Source of the DNA: Hyphomicrobium nitrativorans NL23
GTDB lineage: Bacteria > Pseudomonadota > Alphaproteobacteria > Rhizobiales > Hyphomicrobiaceae
Assembly (NCBI RefSeq): GCF_000503895.1
Contig: NC_022997.1
Coordinates: forward strand, 2,731,821 to 2,795,820
Length of the DNA: 64,000 nt
Direction of reading: 5' to 3'
Shown: positions 8,621-16,896 of the stretch, piece by piece
Layout of the letters: the number at the start of each line of letters is the position of its first letter
Position numbering within the stretch: the first letter of the stretch is position 1
Made by a program: the position numbers and the translations under genes
Notes under the pieces: model-generated
Told to the model about the DNA's origin: nothing
Databases searched by the model: none
The model's input: the letters and a program-made list of their open reading frames with translations, nothing else

Positions 8621-9133
8621 CTATTCGGCGGTTGCGACAGGCTCGACGCCGGCGGTATCGAGCTTCGCAAGCCAGTGATCGAGGACGTGCCCCGAGACCA
8701 CGAGATCGGGGGCGATATCTTTGAGCGGCAGCAGCACGAAGGCGCGTTCCACAATGCGCGGATGAGGCACCGTCAAGCGCGCATCGTCGAGCGCAACGTT
8801 GCGATAGGTCAGCACGTCGACGTCGATGACACGCGGTCCCCAGCGCTCGTGGCGCACGCGCTTCATCTCATCTTCGACGCCGAGGCACCGTGCCAGCAGG
8901 TCGTATGGAGCAAGATCGGTCGCGACGGCGATACACGCATTCACGAACCAATCCTGGTCGAGCACGCCCCAGGGCGGGGTCCGATAAAGGCGTGAGGCGC
9001 GGACGAGGCGGATGTCTCCCGCCTCTGTCAGAAGACCGATCGCCCGGCGAATGTTCGCTTGCTTGTCGCCCATGTTGGAGCCGAGGCCGATAAGCGCGTC
9101 GAAATCCGCGGAGGCCTTCGCAGACTTCTTCAT
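8621..9133 (-). CDS. folK: 2-amino-4-hydroxy-6-hydroxymethyldihydropteridine pyrophosphokinase
   Basis: 170 residues. FolK transfers pyrophosphate from ATP to hydroxymethyl-dihydropterin. Family marks are IGLGSNMGD near the N-terminus, RLYRTPPWG, and RWGPRVIDVDVLTY with HPRIVERAFVLLPL. It sits among H4MPT genes together with folB, so it may be a copy dedicated to methanopterin precursors; whether another folK exists elsewhere is not visible. The ATG at 9133 was chosen; a longer open frame upstream runs only through a palindromic repeat. Confidence 0.93.
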   Translation of the reverse strand: MKKSAKASADFDALIGLGSNMGDKQANIRRAIGLLTEAGDIRLVRASRLYRTPPWGVLDQDWFVNACIAVATDLAPYDLLARCLGVEDEMKRVRHERWGPRVIDVDVLTYRNVALDDARLTVPHPRIVERAFVLLPLKDIAPDLVVSGHVLDHWLAKLDTAGVEPVATAE

Positions 9134-9176
9134 GGCCACCTCGGACCATGACCTTCGTTTTCGACACATGGGGGGC

Positions 9177-9286
9177 GCATTCCCCTCCCCCTTGTGGGGA
9201 GGGGCCAGGGGTGGGGGGAAGCCCGACAGCAAACGGTCTGGAATCCCCCCCTCCCTAACCCTCCCCCATAAGGGGGGAGGGAATGC
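9177..9286. repeat. Palindromic BIME-like element, intergenic copy
   Basis: A 110 bp element between folK and the pterin dehydratase. It has terminal inverted repeats (GCATTCCCCTCCCCC / mirrored GGGGGGAGGGAATGC). Inside are two REP-like palindromes in opposite orientation: CCTCCCCCTTGTGGGGAGG and CCCTCCCCCATAAGGGGGG. Related units occur at 17341-17457 (inside a gene) and 37064-37091. Confidence 0.8.
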
Positions 9287-9304
9287 GGATGCGCTTCTTC
9301 GAAA

Positions 9305-9676
9305 TCAGTCATACTTGATGTACGCGAAGCGCTGGTCGGAGGGCGTGCCTTCGAACACGCCGTCTTTCGCCGGCTGCCAGGCGATCACCTCCTCGATCTT
9401 CCTGGCCAGCTCCAGATCCTTCCGGGTGATGCCCTTGGCGGAATGGGTCACGAGGCGGACTTCCACCCAGGCGTACGAGGCCGTGATGTCCGGGTGGTGC
9501 CAGGCGGCCTCGGCCAGATGGCCGACTGTCGTGATCACCATCAAGGTGCTTTTCCAGCTCGCCGTCTTGTATGTGCGGCGGATCCACCCATCTTCCAGGC
9601 GCCACTGGGGAAGGTTCTCGGACAGCCATTGCGTGACCTCGGCCTCGGAAAGTGCCGTCTCGCGGGGGCTCGTCAT
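9305..9676 (-). CDS. Pterin-4a-carbinolamine dehydratase-like protein
   Basis: 123 residues of the PCD/DCoH family. The core has WRLEDGWIRRTYKTASW, then EAAWHHPDITASYAWVEVRLVTHSAKGIT, including the paired histidines that form the active site of 4a-hydroxytetrahydrobiopterin dehydratases. Homologues of this type occur in H4MPT clusters of methylotrophs, where a role in methanopterin synthesis or repair is suspected rather than proven. The ATG at 9676 has GAGGAG upstream. It is divergent from mptG. Confidence 0.88.
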   Translation of the reverse strand: MTSPRETALSEAEVTQWLSENLPQWRLEDGWIRRTYKTASWKSTLMVITTVGHLAEAAWHHPDITASYAWVEVRLVTHSAKGITRKDLELARKIEEVIAWQPAKDGVFEGTPSDQRFAYIKYD

Positions 9677-9806
9677 ATTGCTCTCTCCTCGCCTTTGGTG
9701 GACAAATGCGCCAATACCTTCTCTGCGCTTCGGCGCGACCCTAATCCTCGCCTCCAGCCTGCGCAATCGGCGAGCCCACCCCTCACCGCCAAGGACGCGT
9801 TTCGCG

Positions 9807-10787
9807 ATGCACGACACGAAACTGGCCCATGGATTGAGCGTTTCGGCGCCGGCCAGACTTCATCTCGGCTTCGTCGACCTCAACGGAAGCCTCGGCCGGC
9901 GCTACGGCTCCATCGGGCTTGCGGTCGATGAGCCGAAAACCGAGATCCGCCTCTCGCGTTCCGAAACGATGACTGCGGCGGGACCCGAGCAGGACCGCGT
10001 GCTGACCGTGCTGGAACGGTGCCGACAGGCGCTCGGCCTTTCGGGCCGCTACCGAGTGGACGTTCTCTCCGCCATTCCGGCCCATGCCGGGCTCGGCTCG
10101 GGAACACAGCTCGCGCTCGCAATCGGTGCTGCGCTCATGCGGCTCGAAGGGCTCTCGCTCTCCCCCCAGCAGCTCGGCGATCTCGCAGGCCGCGGCGCGC
10201 GCTCCGCGATCGGCATGGCCGCGTTCGAAGCGGGCGGCTTCATCGTGGACGGCGGACGCGGGGCCATTGACCAGCCGCCGCCGGTGCTGATCCAGATGCC
10301 GTTTCCGGAAGACTGGCGCGTCCTCCTCGTGTTCGACCGCAGCGCGCAGGGCGCGCACGGCGACCGCGAGACGAGCGCGTTCGCCGCGCTCCCGCCCTTC
10401 CCCGAGACCCTCGCCGACCGGCTTTGCCGGCTTGTGCTGATGCAGCTCGTGCCGGGGCTCAAGGAGGCGGACATCGCAGCCTTCGGCACTGCGTTAACTC
10501 AGATCCAAGCAATTGTGGGAAGCCATTTTGCGGCCGCGCAGGGCGGCAGTCCGTGGACCTCTCCCGCCGTTGGCGCGCTCCTCAAACGTGCGGCGGAACA
10601 GGGCGCTACGGGTATCGGACAGACCTCGTGGGGGCCAACAGGTTTCGCCTTCGTTCCAACGCAGCATGTGGCAGACCGCCTCTATCATTCTTTAGTCGAA
10701 GACGCTAAAGCGAATGGCCTCGAAATTACGATCGCGCGCGGACGCAACTCCGGCGCGACGATCGTGGACGATCGGCAGACCCCCTGA
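9807..10787 (+). CDS. mptG: Beta-ribofuranosylaminobenzene 5'-phosphate synthase
   Basis: 326 residues with a GHMP-kinase-like fold. The enzyme joins 4-hydroxybenzoate or p-aminobenzoate to PRPP with loss of CO2 and pyrophosphate, the first committed step of the H4MPT side chain. Support comes from the N-terminal APARLHLGFVDLNGSLGRRYGSIGLA, the glycine-rich IPAHAGLGSGTQLALAIG loop and the C-terminal QTSWGPTGFAF. The start is ATG at 9807, where homology begins, although the frame is open much further upstream. It begins a plus-strand train leading into mtdB. Confidence 0.92.
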   Translation: MHDTKLAHGLSVSAPARLHLGFVDLNGSLGRRYGSIGLAVDEPKTEIRLSRSETMTAAGPEQDRVLTVLERCRQALGLSGRYRVDVLSAIPAHAGLGSGTQLALAIGAALMRLEGLSLSPQQLGDLAGRGARSAIGMAAFEAGGFIVDGGRGAIDQPPPVLIQMPFPEDWRVLLVFDRSAQGAHGDRETSAFAALPPFPETLADRLCRLVLMQLVPGLKEADIAAFGTALTQIQAIVGSHFAAAQGGSPWTSPAVGALLKRAAEQGATGIGQTSWGPTGFAFVPTQHVADRLYHSLVEDAKANGLEITIARGRNSGATIVDDRQTP

Positions 10788-10840
10788 CCGATCCGACACC
10801 AAATAACCACCGCGCCCACACGTGAACGGGAGACGCCCTT

Positions 10841-11740
10841 ATGAGTGATGCCACGCCTATTCTGCACATGCTTTCGCCGCAGAAGCATATGAGCCCGTTC
10901 GACGTGAACATGGCCGCCGACGCCGGCTACAAGGTCATCGTTCCCTACATCAACGTGACGCTCGAAGAGGTGACGCCGCTCGTTCAGGACGCGATCTTCT
11001 CGCGCCCACCGGACTATGGCACGCGGACAGGCGTGTTCATCGGCGGCAAGGACGCCATTCTCTCGCTCGACATGCTGGAAGCGGCCCGCAAGGCGCAGGT
11101 TCCGCCGTTCCAGCTCTCCGTCGTTGCCGACCCCGCCGGCTCGTTCACCACCGCGGCCGCCATGGTCGCCTGCGTCGAGCGGGTTCTGAAGAACAAGTTC
11201 GGCCGCGACTGGAAGGGCGTGAAGGTCGCCGTGTTCGGCGCGACAGGCGTCGTCGGCTTCGCATCCTCGATCATCGCAGCGCTTGAGGGCGCCAACGTGC
11301 AGCTCGTCGCGCATCGCGGCGTCGACCGTGTCATCAAGTCGGCTGCCGTCTCCAAGGAGCGCTTCGGCGTCGATCTCGAAGCCGTCTCGGGCGAGACGCC
11401 CGAGCAGAAGCGCGAGATCATCGCCAACGCGGAAGTGATCTTCGCCGCCGCAGCCGCCGGCGTGCAGGTGATCTCGAAGGAAGACAAGGCCATCGCGAAG
11501 AAGCTCCTGGTCGTCGCGGACGTCAACGCGGTGCCGCCTGCGGGCGTTGACGGCATGGAGCTGTTCATGGACGGCGCACAGTTGCCGGACTCCGAGGCGC
11601 TCGGCGTCGGTCCGCTCGCCATCGGCGACATCAAGTACAAGACGGAATCCGGTCTCTTCAAGCAGATGCTCGAGTCGAAGGAAGCGCTGACGCTCGACTT
11701 CCGCCACGCCTTCGCGCTGGCCCGCCAGCTCGTGGCTTGA
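10841..11740 (+). CDS. mtdB: NAD(P)-dependent methylene-H4MPT dehydrogenase
   Basis: 299 residues. It oxidises methylene-H4MPT to methenyl-H4MPT with NAD(P)+, the step after Fae. The N-terminus (ILHMLSPQKHMSPFDVNMAADAGY) and the nucleotide-binding VAVFGATGVVGFASSIIAA loop are typical of the MtdA/MtdB group. Context (mch, mptG, fae, fhc) favours MtdB over MtdA. The stop overlaps a TTG start of the next gene. Confidence 0.93.
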   Translation: MSDATPILHMLSPQKHMSPFDVNMAADAGYKVIVPYINVTLEEVTPLVQDAIFSRPPDYGTRTGVFIGGKDAILSLDMLEAARKAQVPPFQLSVVADPAGSFTTAAAMVACVERVLKNKFGRDWKGVKVAVFGATGVVGFASSIIAALEGANVQLVAHRGVDRVIKSAAVSKERFGVDLEAVSGETPEQKREIIANAEVIFAAAAAGVQVISKEDKAIAKKLLVVADVNAVPPAGVDGMELFMDGAQLPDSEALGVGPLAIGDIKYKTESGLFKQMLESKEALTLDFRHAFALARQLVA

Positions 11741-12891
11741 CCGGCGAAACCGTCCTTATCGCAGCTTTCTCCGCGCGGGCGCTCGCAGCGTCCGCGCGGC
11801 GTGCCGGTTACCGGCCACTCGTCGTCGATTGCTTCGGCGATACCGATACCCTCGCGTGCGCCGAAGCCGCGATCTCTCTACCGGCCCGGGTGCAGGTCGG
11901 CTTCACGCCTCGGCCTCTCATTGCCGCCCTCGAAGAGCTTACGGCCAAAGCCTCCTCGCCGCCCATCGGGCTCGTGCTCGGCGCGGGGTTCGAATGCAAT
12001 CCGCGGCTCGTGCATCGCCTTGGCGAGCGCTTCCGGCTGATCGGCAACGACACGGAAACGATCCGGCGAACGAAAGATCCCGTGCACCTCTTCAAGGTTC
12101 TCGACGAGCTTGGCGTTCCCCATCCCGCAACGCAGATGGAAGCTCCGGCCAGCACGGACGGATGGCTGATGAAGCGCATCGGCGGCAGCGGGGGACTGCA
12201 CATCCACATCTGCCCGCAGACGCCTCGTCCCGACACGCGGCGCTATTTCCAGCGGCGGATCGAGGGCGAACCGATTTCGCTGCTCGGCCTCGTGTCCGAA
12301 AAGAGCGCAGCTTTCGCCGTCAGCCGGCAATGGACGAGCCCGCTTCCCCGCCGCCCGTTCCGCTACGGCGGCGCGGCCGGATCTCTCCTGCTCGACGCCG
12401 ATCTCGAAGCGCGCATGATCGAGATGAGCCTCGCCGTCTCGGAAGCGCTGTCGCTCTGCGGAATCGTGTCGCTCGATTATCTCGTGCAAGACGGCGAACC
12501 CTCGCTGACCGAAATAAACCCCCGGCCCGGCGCCTCTCTCGACGTGTTCGACGACGTGTCCGGGACGCTCTTCAAAGCCCACGTGGAAGCCGCACAGGGT
12601 GGAGATCCAGCCGCTATTCTCTCCGAGGGATGGCATCCCCCGATTGCGCGTGCCGTGTCCGTTCTTTATGCGGACCGCGGTGCTCTCGACATCGGCGCGA
12701 TCGACTGGCCCGAGTGGGCCGCGGACCGTCCGGCGCCGGGCACGACCATCGGGCGCGGGCAACCGCTCGCAACCGTGACGGCCGAGGGCGACGATCTCGA
12801 TACCGTTCAGGCCACCTGCCAAGACCGCTTGGGGGAGCTGGACGCTTTGTTATATGACAATTCAAACGAAGAAGAAGGAGCTCATCGATGA
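11737..12891 (+). CDS. ATP-grasp protein of the H4MPT/methylofuran cluster (Orf5-like)
   Basis: 384 residues with an ATP-grasp ligase layout: an N-terminal Rossmann-like part, a central LMKRIGGSGGLHI ATP-binding segment, and a C-terminal Mg-binding DGEPSLTEINPRPGASLD. It corresponds to the orf5 type gene placed between mtdB and mch in methylotrophs. A role as an amino-acid ligase in methylofuran or H4MPT synthesis (MfnD-like glutamate addition) is plausible but unproven. The TTG start overlaps the mtdB stop and the end overlaps mch (ATGA). The next in-frame ATG would remove most of the conserved N-terminus. Confidence 0.8.
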   Translation: MTGETVLIAAFSARALAASARRAGYRPLVVDCFGDTDTLACAEAAISLPARVQVGFTPRPLIAALEELTAKASSPPIGLVLGAGFECNPRLVHRLGERFRLIGNDTETIRRTKDPVHLFKVLDELGVPHPATQMEAPASTDGWLMKRIGGSGGLHIHICPQTPRPDTRRYFQRRIEGEPISLLGLVSEKSAAFAVSRQWTSPLPRRPFRYGGAAGSLLLDADLEARMIEMSLAVSEALSLCGIVSLDYLVQDGEPSLTEINPRPGASLDVFDDVSGTLFKAHVEAAQGGDPAAILSEGWHPPIARAVSVLYADRGALDIGAIDWPEWAADRPAPGTTIGRGQPLATVTAEGDDLDTVQATCQDRLGELDALLYDNSNEEEGAHR

Positions 12892-13856
12892 GCAGCAGTC
12901 AGGGGTTCGCACCGAGCGTCAACGCGCTGGCGGGCCAACTGGTCGACAACCTCGCACGTAACGCGGCGGCGCTTCGGGTCTCCGTCTCGACCGGCGCCGC
13001 CGGCGAGCGGCGCATCGACCTCGGCGCCAACGTTCCCGGCGGGCTCGAAGCCGGACGCCAGCTCGGCGAGATCTGCATGGGCGGCCTCGGCACCGTCGCG
13101 ATCACCTCGTCGTCGCCGCTGGAGCGCTGGCCGCTCGGCGTGATGGTGCATTCGTCGAACCCGGTCGTCGCGTGCCTGGGCAGCCAGTACGCAGGATGGA
13201 CGATCACCGACGACGCGGGCTTCTTCGCGCTCGGCTCGGGCCCGGCGCGCGCGCTCTCGCGGGTCGAGGAGCTCTACAAGGAGCTTGGCTACGTCGATCA
13301 TCACAACAAAGCCGCCATCGTGATCGAAGGCGAGACGCCTCCGCCGCCGGCCGTCGCAACGAAGGTTGCGAGCGATTGCGGCGTCAGGACCAGCGATCTG
13401 ACGGTGCTCTACGCACCGACGGGCAGCCTCGCGGGCACCGTGCAGATCGCGGCACGCGTGCTCGAAGTCGCGCTGCATAAGGCGCACTCGCTGCACTTCG
13501 ACCTCAACAACATCGTCGACGGCTACGGCGCCGCGCCGATCGCGCCGCCGATCCCCGACTTCGTCAAGGCGATGGGCCGTACCAACGACGCGATCATCTA
13601 CGGCGGGCGCATTCAGCTTTTCGTGCGCGGCACGGATGCGGAAGCGGAGAAACTCGCCAATGCGCTACCGTCGAACACGTGCGCGGCCTACGGCAAGCCG
13701 TTCGCCGACATCTTCGCGGAGGTCGAAGGCGACTTCTACAAGATCGACGCTTCGCTGTTCAGCCCGGCCGTCGTGACGGTCTCGAACCTCGACACCGGCT
13801 CGTCCTTCCACGCCGGACGCCTCGCGCCCGACATCGTCGACGCGAGCTTCAAGTAA
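12888..13856 (+). CDS. mch: Methenyl-H4MPT cyclohydrolase
   Basis: 322 residues. It hydrolyses methenyl-H4MPT to 5-formyl-H4MPT in the cytoplasm. The family pattern is clear from the N-terminus (SVNALAGQLVDNL), through GAN(V)PGGLEAGRQLGEICMGGLG and VVACLGSQYAGW, to the C-terminal GKPFADIFAEVEGDFYKID. Length is typical. The ATG overlaps the stop of the ATP-grasp gene, so the two are translationally coupled. A 75 bp gap separates it from the following RimK-like ligase. Confidence 0.95.
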   Translation: MSSSQGFAPSVNALAGQLVDNLARNAAALRVSVSTGAAGERRIDLGANVPGGLEAGRQLGEICMGGLGTVAITSSSPLERWPLGVMVHSSNPVVACLGSQYAGWTITDDAGFFALGSGPARALSRVEELYKELGYVDHHNKAAIVIEGETPPPPAVATKVASDCGVRTSDLTVLYAPTGSLAGTVQIAARVLEVALHKAHSLHFDLNNIVDGYGAAPIAPPIPDFVKAMGRTNDAIIYGGRIQLFVRGTDAEAEKLANALPSNTCAAYGKPFADIFAEVEGDFYKIDASLFSPAVVTVSNLDTGSSFHAGRLAPDIVDASFK

Positions 13857-13931
13857 GCAACACTTTACCTCTTCCGCGTCGCGACGGGCCAGGATGGCTT
13901 TGCTCGACGCGGAGGGGCAACAGGCTTCTCC

Positions 13932-14876
13932 ATGAACCGGCCCGTGACATCGACCGATTTGAGCGACGCGCGCCCCACCGGGCCGCGGATCGTGCTGTTC
14001 GTCGAGGACGGATCGGGCGACTGGCACGCCCGCCGCCTCAAGCGCGCGATGGAGGCACGCGGGGCAAGCGTCGTCACCACCACGCTTTCGGCGTGCGCAT
14101 TCGATACGTCGTCTCCGAGCGGGCTCGAAATCCCGGGCTTCGACGGACTGTTGCCGGACGGGGCTTTCGTACGCTCCGTCTCGACGGGCACGCTAGAGCA
14201 GATCACGTTCCGGCTCGGCATCCTGCACGCGCTCCGCGAAAGCGGCGTGCGGGTGTGGAACGATGCGCGCGCCATCGAGCGGTGCGTGGACAAATCGACG
14301 GCAACGTTTCTGTTTCGCAAAGCGGGCCTGCCGACGCCGCCAACGCGGGTCGTCGAAATGCGGGACCGGGCGCACGCGCACCTCTGCGCGCATCCGCGGC
14401 CGTTCGTGGTGAAGCCGCTGTTCGGCAGCCAGGGCAACGGCGTATGCCGCGTGCGCGGCCCCGAATATCTGCCACCGCCCGAGGACGTGAATAACGTCTA
14501 CTACATGCAGCACTATCTCCGTGCGCCGGACGCCACGACTTTTGAGGATTGGCGCGTATTCGTCTCGCAGGGCCGGGTGCTCTCGACGATGATCCGGCGC
14601 GGGAAGACCTGGATTACGAACGTGCATCAAGGAGCGGAAGCCATTGCGCACGATCCGTGCGAGGAGATGAGCGGCCTGGCGCTCGCGGGCGTGGCAGCCA
14701 TCGGCGCCGACTATGCAGGGGTCGATGTCATTCGCGACCAGAGCGGACAGCTCATGCTGCTCGAAATCAACTCGAACCCCGCGTGGAAGGGGCTGCAGGC
14801 CGTCACCGACGCCGATATCGCCGATGTGCTCGCGGCCGACTTTCTCGCAGCCGTCCTCAAGGCGCCCGCGCGATGA
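13932..14876 (+). CDS. RimK-like ATP-grasp ligase of the H4MPT cluster (Orf7-like)
   Basis: 314 residues. ATP-grasp signatures are FVVKPLFGSQGNGVCRV (ATP lid) and DVIRDQSGQLMLLEINSNPAWKG (metal site). The closest functional analogy is the H4MPT:glutamate ligase MptN and the RimK family, which add glutamate to a cofactor tail. This matches the orf7 position in methylotroph clusters. Which cofactor it acts on cannot be read from the sequence. Its TGA overlaps the start of the CitG-like gene. Confidence 0.83.
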   Translation: MNRPVTSTDLSDARPTGPRIVLFVEDGSGDWHARRLKRAMEARGASVVTTTLSACAFDTSSPSGLEIPGFDGLLPDGAFVRSVSTGTLEQITFRLGILHALRESGVRVWNDARAIERCVDKSTATFLFRKAGLPTPPTRVVEMRDRAHAHLCAHPRPFVVKPLFGSQGNGVCRVRGPEYLPPPEDVNNVYYMQHYLRAPDATTFEDWRVFVSQGRVLSTMIRRGKTWITNVHQGAEAIAHDPCEEMSGLALAGVAAIGADYAGVDVIRDQSGQLMLLEINSNPAWKGLQAVTDADIADVLAADFLAAVLKAPAR

Positions 14877-15742
14877 GCTACCCGCTCTCGCGCGAGGTTA
14901 TCGAAGCCGCCTTCATCGCCGCGTGCCACGCGGAACTTCGGGCGCTCAAGCCGGGCAACGTGCACATCCATGGCGCAGGCCACGACATGGACGTTTCGCA
15001 CTTCGAGCGTGCCGCGTCAGCGGCGGCGCCCTTTATCGCCGATACGGCATACGGCGTCGGCGGGCGCATCCTGGGCGCGGTCTCGGCCAGCATGGCGGCT
15101 GCGGGTTGCAATACCAATCTCGGAATCGTTCTGCTCACGGCTCCCCTTGCCGTCGCGGCCGGTGCGCCCGAAGGACCCGCCAATCTCAGAGAGCGCCTGC
15201 GGCGTGTGCTCGACGGGCTCGATCTCGCTGACGCAGATCAGGCATTCCGCGCCATCGTCCTTGCCAATCCGGCCGGGCTCGGGGGCGCGCAAGACGGAGA
15301 CGTCTCGCAGCCGCCCACCATGACGCTCGGCGCCGCAATGGCGCTCGCCGCGGATCGGGATCGGATCGCACGCGCCTACGTCACCGGCTTCGACGACATC
15401 TTCTCCTTTGCTTTGCCTGAACTTTATGCAGCTCGCCGCATTGCACAAAACGACGCCATGGCTGTGACTGCACTACATATGGGCCTGCTTGCGGCCTTTC
15501 CCGACAGCCATATCGCGCGCAAGCATGGGCCTGCCGCGGCGGCCGCGGTCCAGAAAGAGGCCCAGGCCCTGCGGCCGTTGTGGGCTCCAGTGCCGCGCTC
15601 CGAGACGTGGGAGGCCCTTCTCGATCTCGACCGTTCCCTCAAGGCACGCGGCCTAAACCCCGGCACCACAGCCGACTTTGTGGTCGCAACAGTTTTTGCC
15701 GATCGGCTCATTCGTCCGCGTGCGACTCCCGGGCACTCCTAG
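14873..15742 (+). CDS. CitG/MdcB-like triphosphoribosyl-dephospho-CoA synthase homologue
   Basis: 289 residues. The N-terminal AACHAELRALKPGNVHIHGAG and the NTNLGIVLLTAPLA segment match the CitG/MdcB family, which condenses ATP with dephospho-CoA to make the citrate or malonate lyase prosthetic-group precursor. No citrate lyase or malonate decarboxylase gene is present. Homologues recur in H4MPT gene clusters, so a phosphoribosyl-type transfer in C1-cofactor synthesis is more likely than the CitG reaction. Translation is coupled to the upstream ligase by an ATGA overlap. Confidence 0.82.
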   Translation: MSYPLSREVIEAAFIAACHAELRALKPGNVHIHGAGHDMDVSHFERAASAAAPFIADTAYGVGGRILGAVSASMAAAGCNTNLGIVLLTAPLAVAAGAPEGPANLRERLRRVLDGLDLADADQAFRAIVLANPAGLGGAQDGDVSQPPTMTLGAAMALAADRDRIARAYVTGFDDIFSFALPELYAARRIAQNDAMAVTALHMGLLAAFPDSHIARKHGPAAAAAVQKEAQALRPLWAPVPRSETWEALLDLDRSLKARGLNPGTTADFVVATVFADRLIRPRATPGHS

Positions 15743-15746
15743 GCCC

Positions 15747-15776
15747 TTGTCGAACGCGCAATCCTAGGTCTATTAA
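15747..15776 (+). promoter_or_regulatory. Candidate sigma70 promoter for fae
   Basis: TTGTCG at 15747-15752 and TATTAA at 15771-15776 are separated by 18 bp, just after the CitG-like stop and about 190 bp before fae. A separate strong promoter fits the high expression expected of fae. It is a sequence match only. Confidence 0.4.
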
Positions 15777-15965
15777 GGGGCGGCGCCGCAGCGCCGCTAT
15801 CTGGCCAACCGGTACGGTGAGCTCCTCATCGTTCGCAGCAACTGGGATAGTCTTCGGTCTGCAGCCGGCCCTCACTCCCCGGGCGGACGCTCCAGGTGAA
15901 CGTTCAAAAGACGAACACCCGGCGCGCGTGTTTTTTTGTTCAATATGAAGGAAGGGAACCCCCTC

Positions 15966-16478
15966 ATGGCCAAGATTAATCGCGTACTCGTCGGCGAGTC
16001 GCTCGTCGGTGACGGCAACGAAGTCGCTCACATCGACCTCGTCATCGGACCGCGCGGCAGCGCTGCCGAGACCGCGTTCGTAAACGCGCTCGCGAACAAC
16101 AAGGACGGCTTCACGACTCTGCTCGCAGTGATCGCGCCGAACCTGGCATGCAAGCCGAACACGATCATGTTCAACAAGGTCACCATCAAGGACGCCCGCC
16201 AGGCTGTCCAGATGTTCGGCCCGGCCCAGTACGGCGTTGCCAAGGCCGTTCAGGACTCGGTTGCTGAAGGCGTGATCCCCGCGAACGAAGCTGACGACGT
16301 CTACGTCCTCGTCGGCGTGTTCATCCACTGGGAAGCTGCCGACGACGCAAAGATCCAGGACTACAACTATCGCGCAACGAAGGAAGCTATCGCTCGCGCC
16401 GTTGCCGGCCAGCCGACGGCTGCCGAAGCGACCGCACAGCGTAACACGGCTGCACATCCGTTCGCTGCCAAGTCTTGA
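15966..16478 (+). CDS. fae: Formaldehyde-activating enzyme
   Basis: 170 residues, the normal length. Fae condenses formaldehyde with H4MPT to give methylene-H4MPT, the entry point of the pathway. Diagnostic segments are [20 protein letters not shown] with the catalytic histidine in [33 protein letters not shown] and [12 protein letters not shown]. The ATG at 15966 follows a purine-rich GAAGGAAGGG. The gene stands alone with its own candidate promoter and a strong terminator, which fits very high expression. Confidence 0.97.
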   Translation: MAKINRVLVGESLVGDGNEVAHIDLVIGPRGSAAETAFVNALANNKDGFTTLLAVIAPNLACKPNTIMFNKVTIKDARQAVQMFGPAQYGVAKAVQDSVAEGVIPANEADDVYVLVGVFIHWEAADDAKIQDYNYRATKEAIARAVAGQPTAAEATAQRNTAAHPFAAKS

Positions 16479-16628
16479 AGCGGAAACCGTCCACAGCAGG
16501 ATAACGATGCCCCTCCGTTGAATGGGGGTCTGCTGCAGCGATTGGGAAGACTGCTCTCTGGCCGTTGGAACGGCTAAAAACTTCGGGTGGAACCTTCACG
16601 ATCCACTCGCAAGTGGACTGAAACTTCG

Positions 16629-16663
16629 GAGCCTGGTCGCGATGAGCGATCAGGCTCTTTTTT
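16629..16663 (+). terminator. Rho-independent terminator of fae
   Basis: Stem GAGCCTGGTCGC (16629-16640), loop GATGA, arm GCGATCAGGCTC (16646-16657), then TTTTTT. The 12 bp stem has one G-U pair. This is a textbook terminator about 150 bp after the fae stop. Confidence 0.92.
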
Positions 16664-16885
16664 GTTTTCGGACGCAAGCTGCGGGAGGCTTCGTTCAATG
16701 GATGTCGGGGGATGTGGAGAGCCGGCGCACTCGCGCCGGGTCGCCTTGCTCCCGGGCGCTGACGCGCTGTTTTTGTTTGCGGACGCAAGCTGCGGGAAGC
16801 TTCGGATAAAGGGCGTCGTGCTCTGTGGAGGACCGGCGCACTTGCGCCGGGGGCGCGATCGCGCCCCGAGCGCTGACGCGCTGTT
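16661..16885. repeat. Tandem pair of about 112 bp repeats
   Basis: Two diverged direct copies, roughly 16661-16771 and 16772-16885. Each begins TTTTGTTT and GGACGCAAGCTGCGGGA (16670 and 16781), contains a CCGGCGCAC-T-CGCGCCGG hairpin and ends GCGCTGACGCGCTG. The first copy includes GTCGCCTTGCTCCCG, a motif shared with repeats at 38462 and 54536. No gene is apparent in this spacer between fae and the HisA-like gene. Confidence 0.75.
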
Positions 16886-16896
16886 TGATTGGCCTG

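Noticed and set aside
9134-9232. N-terminal extension of folK through the palindromic repeat
   Set aside because: The extra residues come from repeat DNA (PPPLAPPHKGEG) and FolK homology starts at the later ATG.
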